In this document: positions 6,101 through 10,738 of the stretch, one piece after another
How positions within the stretch are numbered: position 1 is the first letter of the stretch
How the letters are laid out: each line of letters opens with the position of its first letter
Assembly: GCA_015657535.1 (NCBI GenBank)
Contig: JADHZB010001252.1
Span: forward strand, 5,987 to 16,724
Direction of reading: 5' to 3'
Origin: Nephromyces sp. MM_2019
Lineage: Eukaryota > Apicomplexa > Aconoidasida > Nephromycida
DNA: 10,738 nt
Notes under the pieces: model-generated
What the model was told of the DNA's origin: nothing
The model's input: the letters and a program-made list of their open reading frames with translations, nothing else
The model's database searches: none
Made by a program: the position numbers and the translations under genes

Positions 6101-8517
6101 TATCTTGGACTTTTCCTCTACATTCCTGTGTGCAAGCTGCCATATTTCGAGATTCTGCATTTGTTTTATTTCTCCTTGGATGGTGCGCACCTGTGTGTCA
6201 GTGTATGTGTGAGTGTGCGTACGTGCGTGTATGTGCGTATACCCATGGGAGATTCCCTAGCAACACACACAAGAAGCTACAGCTGAGCCTTGATAATACC
6301 TCTTGGCTTTCGGCTCCGAGTGCTTCATTCTTATGGATGAAACCTCTGAACGGGTGGTCGATTTCATTGCTGGGGGAAGAAAAGCGCACACACACACACA
6401 GATGAAGTGAAGGAGCTTATCCTGACATATCATAGCAGCGAATCTCCATGTCTTTTGAAGAGACACAATTGCCCATCACTGTTGTACACACGCTTCACCT
6501 ATGTGTATGCTGAGAGTTGAAGGTGGGAGTGTGTGGGTGATAAAGTTTGTGTGTGTGTGGATGGTGAGAGCTTCTGTGCGTGGGAAGTGACAGCTTCCGT
6601 GTGATTGTGAGTAGTGAGAGCTTGTGTGTGTCGCTGATGGTAGACATGCGGCTGGTGAGAGTTTGTGTATCTGCCTAATGGCAGGCATGCACCCTTCATC
6701 GTATATTAGATACACATACACAAATTTATTCGCTTATGCACCACCACACACCCGCGTATACACACAACTAATTGCGCAGAGATAATCGTGCACACATACA
6801 TTCTACCCTCAACGCTAACTCGCGTACACGCGCATGCATTCATCATCACGCACACACAAAGCCATCACTTTGTGTGTGTATAGAGCCCAAAAATACTTGC
6901 ATATCAGGAAGGTAACCAACTACTGCTCACCTATTCAAGGCCCCGAGTAGTTTGAGGTGTATGTACATGACGAGATCCATAGCGCTATCGTGCAAGCTGG
7001 CAACTACTTCTTCATGGAATAGCAGATACTCCAACAGATTGCACACCAAAACTTCGTGATAAAACTGTAGTTTATGCGAGAACATGAAAGGGGGTTAGGA
7101 TTGCTGTAAGTGAATGCAAATTCAAGCCTGTGTGTTGACGTGTGTGCGAAGTATTCTTGAGTCTGACGATAATACAGGGGTATGTATGTTTGCAGTGTGT
7201 ATGCAAGTATCTCGTTTGTAAAACCCTAAACCCTAAACCCTAACCTAAACACTAAACTCAAACCTAAACCCTAAACCCTAAACCCTAAACCCTAAACCCT
7301 AAGTTTACTGGGTGCTAAGTCTGCTTTTGAAAGTTTGTATACATTTCTTTCTGAGTATTCTTGAAAGCTACGCTTGTTTGCTGTGGTTAGAAGTAAGTGT
7401 AGTGACTGTGCGCTGCATTCTGATGTGTGTACATGGGTGCATAGTCGGACCTTACTCCATTGTGTGTGCCAGCATTGAGTATGCTATGTGTCCCACTAGT
7501 GTGTAGGGCGTATATTCATTAGGAATTTTGATTCCTTATATGTGTGTGGTTGTCAGACTATAGAGTGTTTGGAATGCATCTAACATACTGCAAAATACAA
7601 TCATGACACAGGCACACACAGATGGACTTAGATATGCAGATTAACACACACATAGACACATCGATGAACACATACTCACCTGTGAAAAAACGCACAGATG
7701 ATTGCACACATACAGATGAATATTCACACACACACAGATACTACCGGTAGATATGCCCGAAGGAGAAAGGCTTCAGGAGCGGAGTCTCGTTCAAGGAGCT
7801 CCGGAAGGAGGCGCCTCTTCCATACATCAATCAGAACCAGCTCACGCACCAGAATGGCAACCTACGAGTAGATGATTTCTCTGTCGGAGGTGTGTGTTTG
7901 TCTGCCTGGGTGTGTGTGCATACGCTAGTAATTCTATCAGCATGCTTGTATGTGTGTCTCTCAGTGTGTGGTAGTTCACGTGTGCGTGTGCGGCTTTCAG
8001 CGTTTATGTCGTCTTGCTTTTGAGATATCATCCTGACCTTATCATGCTTAACAAAGGACCTGTAAAGCATACTATCATCATCTTCTTCCACCCTTGTGTG
8101 TGCAGCCAGGTTTAAGGCTTCAAGCACTTCGTGTTGCTCAATCCACCTATTCGAGATATGAAATTGTGTGTGCGTAGCTTGCAGCGCTCCACTGTGGCTA
8201 GTTGTGTGTTGCTCGTGTGTGTGCATTTGGTGTGTTATATGTGTGTGTGTTGTGTGTCTTCACAAGCTTGTTTGTGCGTGTCTCTTGTTTCTGCTTCATC
8301 CATGCCTACATTAATAGTGGGAAGTATTAGAGATTCTTATGCATGCTGCCATCTATGTGCACAATGAGTAAACTCGATGCACACACGCGCAAAAACACAC
8401 ACAGACACACACTTCATCATCTGCACTGTCTATTAGCTTGGTAAAGACTTACTCTGCGGAGCTGATGTCATGCAGCTGCAAGCAGTGCAGGTTTGGGATA
8501 TTTTCAATTTCCTCCAT
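3003..8517 (-). CDS. ZMYND10: ZMYND10 (DNAAF7) ortholog, 13 exons
   Basis: In other organisms ZMYND10 acts in the cytoplasm with LRRC6 and HSP90-type chaperones to stabilise and pre-assemble axonemal dynein heavy chains before delivery to the flagellum. Exons on the minus strand, 5' to 3': 8517-8453, 8146-8038, 7861-7745, 7064-6931, 6369-6300, 5915-5786, 5510-5423, 5178-5121, 4875-4846, 4671-4630, 4049-3978, 3622-3554, 3110-3003. All junctions are GT-AG and the codon phase carries across every one. The joined protein is about 363 aa. Landmarks in family order are WIEQHEVLEALNL (about 23-35), a VRELVLIDVWKRRLLPEL block, YHEV..NLLEYLLFHEEVV, a QELFAHKFEEMEKATE helix, LLQLLVSLLEKKPWRR, LRKYFNEQLYDQLPPL and QVQWGSIF...QQNIHKIIF. 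These follow my recollection of vertebrate ZMYND10 block by block. The vertebrate protein is about 440 aa; the C-terminal MYND zinc finger is not found here. Exon 9 is the least certain exon, and the exon 13 acceptor has an alternative. Confidence 0.87.
3265..3535. repeat. CA-rich part of ZMYND10 intron 12
   Basis: The intron runs 3111-3553. CA-rich pieces occur at 3270-3290, 3335-3360 and 3477-3515, with an inverted repeat at 3442-3477 listed separately. Confidence 0.6.
3442..3477. repeat. Perfect inverted repeat, 14-bp arms, 8-nt loop
   Basis: Left arm GTTAGATACCACAT (3442-3455), loop ACACCAGC, right arm ATGTGGTATCTAAC (3464-3477). The arms are exact reverse complements. It lies within ZMYND10 intron 12, about 75 bases past the exon 12 donor in the direction of transcription. 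Confidence 0.95.
3554..3622 (-). CDS. ZMYND10: ZMYND10 exon 12
   Basis: Encodes TMALTDPQHGSSSRDCGVLE then IAK, phase 0 at both ends. It resembles the family stretch after DQLP ('L..L.LTE.QP..D.VLE'). The acceptor is preceded by a long pyrimidine tract (ttcttctctctgtaactcacag) and the donor is GTAAGC. Confidence 0.88.
3660..3910. repeat. CA-rich repeat filling ZMYND10 intron 11
   Basis: The intron is 3623-3977. 3781-3852 is a run of short units of the form (CA)nTTTACA/CATTCACA. In the transcript this is a TG-rich segment upstream of the exon 12 acceptor's pyrimidine tract. Confidence 0.7.
3978..4049 (-). CDS. ZMYND10: ZMYND10 exon 11
   Basis: Encodes 24 residues including LRKYFNEQLYDQLPPLMDLH, matching the family's 'LR.FL...LLDQLP.L..L' motif. 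This is the strongest C-terminal landmark. Acceptor TTGGCAG, donor GTAACC, phase 0 at both ends. Confidence 0.92.
4104..4520. repeat. CA and TG blocks in ZMYND10 intron 10
   Basis: The intron is 4050-4629. It holds a CA-rich piece (4108-4135), a TG-rich piece (4170-4285), an AT-rich patch (4295-4345) and another CA-rich piece (4405-4505). Nothing else is recognisable. Confidence 0.65.
4630..4671 (-). CDS. ZMYND10: ZMYND10 exon 10
   Basis: Encodes SYKLCQMGLFTLPS, 14 codons in phase 0. Spacing from its Tyr to the LR of exon 11 is the same as in vertebrate ZMYND10 (12 residues between). The acceptor TTTCTTAG is good; the donor is the first GT of a GTGTGTGTGTGTG run. Confidence 0.7.
4743..4820. 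repeat. Two-copy 38-base direct repeat in ZMYND10 intron 9
   Basis: CACATTACTATCA starts at 4744 and again at 4782, each followed by a near-identical AAAGCCA(A/G)ACACACGCA segment. This is a clean local duplication 25 bases from the putative micro-exon. Confidence 0.85.
4846..4875 (-). CDS. ZMYND10: ZMYND10 exon 9 (putative 30-nt micro-exon)
   Basis: Would encode KFFVCLRDIF in phase 0, at the place where the family has 'VW.ALYNLLL' just before the Tyr-Leu segment in exon 10. The acceptor is GTGCGCAG; the donor GTGTGC lies at the edge of a TG tract and is weak. The match is by position and hydrophobic pattern only. The conserved Trp is Phe here. Another exon in 4672-5120 could replace it. Confidence 0.5.
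4955..5095. repeat. TG-rich block in ZMYND10 intron 8
   Basis: GTGTGT runs with GCATGC(A/C)TATATGCG words, followed by an uninterrupted (GT)n near 5037-5054. Confidence 0.7.
5121..5178 (-). CDS. ZMYND10: ZMYND10 exon 8
   Basis: Residues 238-257. The acceptor is TTTTCTTTTCAG. The first base completes Val, followed by Trp, a (GAA)n-encoded acidic stretch (WKEEEEDDG), then ALLSKVEGH, equivalent to the family's 'W..V...E...LSK+EGQ'. Donor GTAAGC, phase 0. Confidence 0.87.
5215..5400. repeat. TG then CA blocks in ZMYND10 intron 7
   Basis: (GT)n at 5221-5240 and CA-rich 5360-5390 lie in the same 244-base intron, near its two ends. Confidence 0.6.
5423..5510 (-). CDS. ZMYND10: ZMYND10 exon 7
   Basis: Residues 209-237 and two bases of residue 238. 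The leading AT joins G of exon 6 to give Asp, then LLQLLVSLLEKKPWRR, matching the family's 'LP.LLVELLE..PW.RR' signature. The donor could be GTGTAA or, two bases on, GTAAGC; the second keeps exon 8 in frame and was chosen. Confidence 0.9.
5550..5780. repeat. CA-rich tandem repeat in ZMYND10 intron 6
   Basis: About four degenerate copies of a unit near 32 bases containing 'GGTGCACAGAGAGA(T/C)' (5606-5685), then a CA-rich tail (5690-5780) reaching the exon 6 donor. Confidence 0.7.
5786..5915 (-). CDS. ZMYND10: ZMYND10 exon 6
   Basis: Residues 166-208 and one base of residue 209. Encodes the helix LFAHKFEEMEKATEMCAITL followed by LYYLIEHSEVLPL, corresponding to the family's E+E.A++AL..LRYI.....LPL region. 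The donor is GTAAGT. The acceptor is CTCAG; the ATG further upstream at 5933 lies in the intron. Confidence 0.9.
5940..6260. repeat. TG-rich segment of ZMYND10 intron 5
   Basis: Two copies of 'GAGAGATAT(T/C)(T/C)CTCTGTGTGTG' at 5950-5995 with a more diverged third (GGATATCCCTG). A second TG-rich piece is at 6190-6240. A plus-strand frame across this intron is open but repeat-driven. Confidence 0.65.
6300..6369 (-). CDS. ZMYND10: ZMYND10 exon 5
   Basis: Residues 142-165. The first base joins AG from exon 4 to give Ser. The acceptor has a clean pyrimidine tract (ttttcttcccccag). Encodes NEIDHPFRGFIHKNEALGAE and ends SQE in phase 0. This is the variable linker before the family's QELQ.Q-type helix. 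Confidence 0.85.
6490..6860. repeat. TG minisatellite and CA block in ZMYND10 intron 4
   Basis: 6505-6685 holds about five degenerate copies of a unit near 34 bases centred on GTGAGAGCTT.TGTG. 6715-6860 is CA-rich with no clear unit. The two have opposite polarity within one 561-base intron. Confidence 0.7.
6931..7064 (-). CDS. ZMYND10: ZMYND10 exon 4
   Basis: Residues 98-141 and two bases of residue 142. Contains YHEVLVCNLLEYLLFHEEVV and DSAMDLVMYIHLKL. The vertebrate protein has the same pattern: HEAS..NLLE...FH+EV, then EDS.LDLVDYCHRKL. This is the most diagnostic exon. Acceptor CTACAG, donor GTGAGC. Confidence 0.93.
7130..7740. repeat. TG and CA blocks around the telomere-type array in intron 3
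   Basis: TG-rich 7130-7205 and 7420-7560 lie on either side of the AAACCCT array, and 7605-7740 is CA-rich with a recurring CACAGATGA word. No exon was found here that would be needed to complete the protein. Confidence 0.6.
7220..7303. repeat. Interstitial telomere-type repeat (AAACCCT)n
   Basis: About eleven units of AAACCCT, with degenerate units in the middle (CTAACCT, AAACACT, AAACTCA). In the ZMYND10 transcript it reads TTTAGGG. It lies inside intron 3 (7065-7744). TTTAGGG is the telomere repeat of many apicomplexans, other alveolates and plants, and internal copies are known in Eimeria. Confidence 0.95.
7745..7861 (-). CDS. ZMYND10: ZMYND10 exon 3
   Basis: Residues 59-97, phase 0 at both ends. 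Reads VAILVRELVLIDVWKRRLLP, matching the family's 'V..LV.EL...++WK..+.P.+' helical block that follows the QHE region. Acceptor CTCGTAG, donor GTAGTA. Confidence 0.88.
7888..8000. repeat. TG-rich block filling ZMYND10 intron 2
   Basis: The intron is 7862-8037. GTGTGT runs, on the plus strand only, occupy most of it. Confidence 0.6.
8038..8146 (-). CDS. ZMYND10: ZMYND10 exon 2
   Basis: Residues 22-58. Its first base completes a Glu codon left open by exon 1, followed by WIEQHEVLEALNL, the family's W..QHE.LE.LN block. A short acidic run (EEDDD) comes from GAA/GAT repeats. It ends SFVKHDK with donor GTCAGG, phase 0. Confidence 0.88.
8160..8420. repeat. TG and CA blocks in ZMYND10 intron 1
   Basis: The intron is 8147-8452. 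8165-8290 is TG-rich; 8378-8412 is CA-rich. They have opposite polarity and could base-pair within the intron RNA. Confidence 0.6.
8453..8517 (-). CDS. ZMYND10: ZMYND10 exon 1 (start codon)
   Basis: Encodes residues 1-21 (MEEIENIPNLHCLQLHDISS...) and two bases of residue 22. The ATG at 8517-8515 has an in-frame TAG immediately 5' of it, which supports it as the initiator and matches where vertebrate homologs have their short N-terminus. The same TAG could be read as an acceptor AG, so an upstream non-coding or coding exon is not excluded. The donor is a near-perfect GTAAGT. Confidence 0.85.
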
Positions 8518-8544
8518 CTAAACACTTCAGATCCAGCTTAAAAC

Positions 8545-8845
8545 ACACTGTGCGTGTGCGTGGGTATTGAGCATAAGATTCGTGTGCCTATTTTTTGGCA
8601 TAAGGTGACGTAGTTGTGTGTGCGTGTAGGCATTGAGCAGAATTCGTCTGTATATCTGTGTGCGTTTGTAATTGGCGAAGTAATTTTGTGTCTATGTGTG
8701 TGGGTATTGAGCAGAGAGCGTGTGTGTGTATTGAGGGGAGTGTGTGTGTGGGTATTGAGCAGAGTAAATCCCTGTTTGTGGGTATTGAATGGAGTGCGCG
8801 TATGTGTGTTTACAACAAGGTGTGTGTGAGTGGGTACTGCGAGAT
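8545..8845. repeat. TG minisatellite with GGGTATTGAGCAGAG core, 5' of ZMYND10
   Basis: The core GG(G)TATTGAGCA(GAG) or close variants occur near 8563, 8629, 8703, 8727, 8751, 8781 and 8832, separated by GTGTGTG runs. It fills the space between the ZMYND10 ATG (8517) and the candidate divergent ATG (8881), so it overlaps any promoter. No TATA-like or other core element can be assigned. Confidence 0.8.
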
Positions 8846-8880
8846 TGTAGAATAATTTGCTTGCCGGCGGGGACGAAGTC

Positions 8881-10377
8881 ATGTCTTATGAGTTAGATAG
8901 AACATTAAGGAAGTTGATTGCAGCGCACAGCGCACATACTCAGTTTGATTCTAGTAGTGTTACTAAGGAAGAAGATGCAACCATGGTGGTAACATGGAAA
9001 GACATACACGTCCATCGACACACACACCCACTAGCACACACACACACCGATGCACACACACACACGCACTAACCCAAGCACACAATAACACGGAAACTAA
9101 ATGTGCTAGCCTGTAAACTGACAGAACACACTCATATACGCGACTGTAAGGACTTCTAGCACACACACAAGCAATATAACTCAAAGTAGCGGAGATATTG
9201 AAAGAAGCACACCAAAGCTAGCTTATACTGGGTAGACATTGACTGTTACTACCGATAGGGACAGCTAGCCAGGTATGCACACACACAGAGAGAGACCTAA
9301 CTAGATATTTACACACACAGATGGGGAATAAGATAGGCACTTACATGTTAAGGGAGAGCACGAGGTATACACGCACACATATATAAGGAAAGCTACAGAG
9401 AGAGATAAGCACAACTGCTATAATTACAGGCGCTAGCACACACAGAATCGCTTGACAACAGATTACGCTGTAAGCTTACTGTATACCTACAGGCAGCCAA
9501 GCAATGGCACTCGCATTAATAGCACCTCTGTGTGCCGTCATCGCCTGTGTGTGTGGATAACACCTATACTACTAGCAACTGGTGTGTGCAGGTATCTCTC
9601 GTGTATGCGGATAGCTCCTGCACATGCAGGCATCGCCCATGTGTGTGGAAAACTCCTGAACTTCTAGAAACTTGTGTATACAGGCATCGTTCGTGTGTGC
9701 ACGCATCCCTAGCGCGTGCATGTGATCCCACTTCAGTAGGATGCACAGCTGCCAACCTCTGTGTGTGAGTTGTAACTTTTTCACATTTCTAGGCATTCTA
9801 TGCTAGGTGCCTGGAAAAGTAGCTAAGGGAAGGTATTGAACAAAAACACAAAGGTAATGAGATATGTGTGTTGCTCTCCATTCTTTTCACAGTATCCTCA
9901 ACCCGTAGAATCAGCAACACAAACAGTGGATACATCCAAAGGCATGTGTGCTCACTAAACATAGCAAGGCAGCCTCGGGCATAGAGCCCCTCACCAGCAA
10001 TGGACTACGCTGCGTAGTTGAGGCAATTAGTTTCTGAGAGAGCTAACTCGGTAGGTAAGAAAATATCTTCTCTGCTCATGTGTGTAACAGATAGCACCTG
10101 GTGTGATGTGTACCGTACTCTATACATAGTGTGTAGAACAATCATTACCTAGTGTGTGCAGAATAATCACTACCAGTGTGTACAGAATAAGCACTAGGAT
10201 ATCTAGAGGCTTTAAGATATCTAGAGGCTTTCATTCCATCCTGGAAAGTAGAGGATCAACTAACTTGCGTGCGTGTTTTGGTAGAATACACTCAGTTCAG
10301 AGGTGTATCTCGATGAAGAGGTCTTGATGATGTGTGCTCCTTTTTGCTGTGTGCACCACTTCGCAAATACCATCCTA
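8881..10377 (+). CDS. Tentative divergent plus-strand gene, 5' part, unrecognised
   Basis: Possible first exon 8881-8985 (or 8988): ATG, then MSYELDRTLRKLIAAHSAHT and QFDSSSVTKEEDATM, donor GTGGTA or GTAACA. Possible later exons: 9893-9925 after a strong acceptor (ttgctctccattcttttcacag; YPQPVESATQT), 10018-10054 (LRQLVSERANSV, donor GTAAGA) and 10301-10377 (VYLDEEVLMMCAPFCCVHHF). Phases agree across these joins. The 8881 ATG could instead lie inside an internal exon beginning near 8851, after ATTGTAG. No domain is recognised and no stop is assigned, so the gene may run past the window. Head-to-head placement with ZMYND10 suggests, but does not show, a shared promoter region. Confidence 0.33.
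9010..9480. repeat. CA-rich region, no clear exon
   Basis: (CA)n runs at 9016-9068, scattered CA tracts to 9455, and GAGAGAGA pieces near 9285 and 9398. It belongs to the presumed first intron of the right-hand gene. A donor-like CCAGGTATGC at 9270 is not preceded by a usable open frame. Confidence 0.55.
9530..9735. repeat. Composite minisatellite with alternating long and short units
   Basis: Units begin (C/A)GGCATCG(C/T)C and alternate between about 54 bases (containing GTGTGTGGA.AAC.CCT...CTAG.AACT.GTGT) and about 38 bases (containing TCGTGTATGCGGATAGCTCC or a variant). Two long/short pairs are visible, a higher-order period of about 92 bases. Confidence 0.75.
10120..10196. repeat. Three-copy tandem repeat, about 24-29 bases
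   Basis: Copies of AGTGTGTAGAACAATCATTA and variants (AGTGTGTGCAGAATAATCAC, AGTGTGTACAGAATAAGCAC) lie end to end. Confidence 0.75.
10198..10233. repeat. 18-base exact direct repeat, two copies
   Basis: GATATCTAGAGGCTTT occurs twice, 18 bases apart, differing only in the spacer dinucleotide. Confidence 0.9.
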
Positions 10378-10630
10378 GTGTGTGTGTGCATGTATACACA
10401 AGCAACTCCTACGCACACTAAAACCCTTGGTTACCTCCCTAGTAGCCTAATATGTACAAGCACGTCGTGCATGCTTGATGTGGGCACATTATAATTATAC
10501 CCTTAACTCAAGGAAAGTACTTTAACTCTTTCCAATACAATCATACGCACACACACAGAAAAACAACCAGATATGTATACAGAGAAGAGTGATCAAATAT
10601 ACCACACACACAAGCATTTACCAACAAACA
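10378..10630. other. No gene seen
   Basis: TG-rich start, AT-rich middle (10485-10540) and CA-rich end (10545-10630). No exon with paired splice sites stands out. Confidence 0.4.
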
Positions 10631-10633
10631 CAC

Positions 10634-10738
10634 AACACCCAACATACTTACGCACACAACACCCAACATACTTACGCACACAACACCCAACATACTTACG
10701 CACACAACACCCAACATACTTACGCACACAACACCAAA
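10634..10738. repeat. 24-bp perfect tandem repeat at window edge
   Basis: AACACCC starts at 10634, 10658, 10682 and 10706, with a partial fifth unit at 10730: an exact 24-base period with identical full units. Each unit contains CATACTTACG, which is CGTAAGTATG on the minus strand, a consensus 5' splice site. The period is a multiple of three, so the minus strand reads an open eight-residue repeat (MLGVVCVS). The array runs to, and probably past, the window end. Confidence 0.95.

Noticed and set aside
7220..7303. True chromosome end
   Set aside because: The array is short, internal, and lies between two exons of one gene.
10634..10738. CRISPR-like array
   Set aside because: The 24-base units abut directly with no spacers; it is a plain tandem repeat in eukaryotic DNA.
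1..10738. tRNA, rRNA or transposable element
   Set aside because: No cloverleaf, rRNA-like or transposase/reverse-transcriptase-like stretch was recognised on either strand by eye; a covariance-model or RepeatMasker search was not possible here.

Overview
This looks like nuclear DNA of an intron-rich alveolate, most likely a coccidian apicomplexan (Eimeria-like). The evidence is canonical GT-AG introns, TG/CA-saturated non-coding DNA, an internal block of AAACCCT/TTTAGGG repeat (the plant, apicomplexan and alveolate telomere motif), and a gene for flagellar dynein assembly, which fits organisms with flagellated male gametes. The assignment to coccidia is inference; a chromerid or another alveolate is possible.

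Middle (about 3003-8517, minus strand): one gene in 13 short exons, recognisable as ZMYND10/DNAAF7, a cytosolic axonemal-dynein assembly factor. The exons were found by reading across introns. Splice phases agree at all 12 junctions in the proposed model, and the joined protein (about 363 aa) follows the ZMYND10 core from its N-terminus to the conserved Trp/Gln segment before the MYND finger. The MYND zinc finger itself is not seen: the last exon reads into a stop codon.

Left (about 160-2731, plus strand): a tentative set of five small exons with compatible phases, ending in a stop at 2731 and convergent with ZMYND10. The product is not recognised. Its introns hold G-rich and C-rich minisatellites.

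Right (8881 to about 10377 or beyond, plus strand): a tentative divergent gene of four small exons, not recognised. It is separated from the ZMYND10 start by about 360 bases that contain a TG-rich minisatellite.

The rest is intron or intergenic repeat. TG-rich and CA-rich blocks alternate along the plus strand, and most introns carry their own degenerate minisatellite. No RNA gene, CRISPR array, bacterial-type operon or clear mobile element was seen. The largest uninterrupted open frames are mostly translations of TG/CA or G-rich repeats and are not genes.
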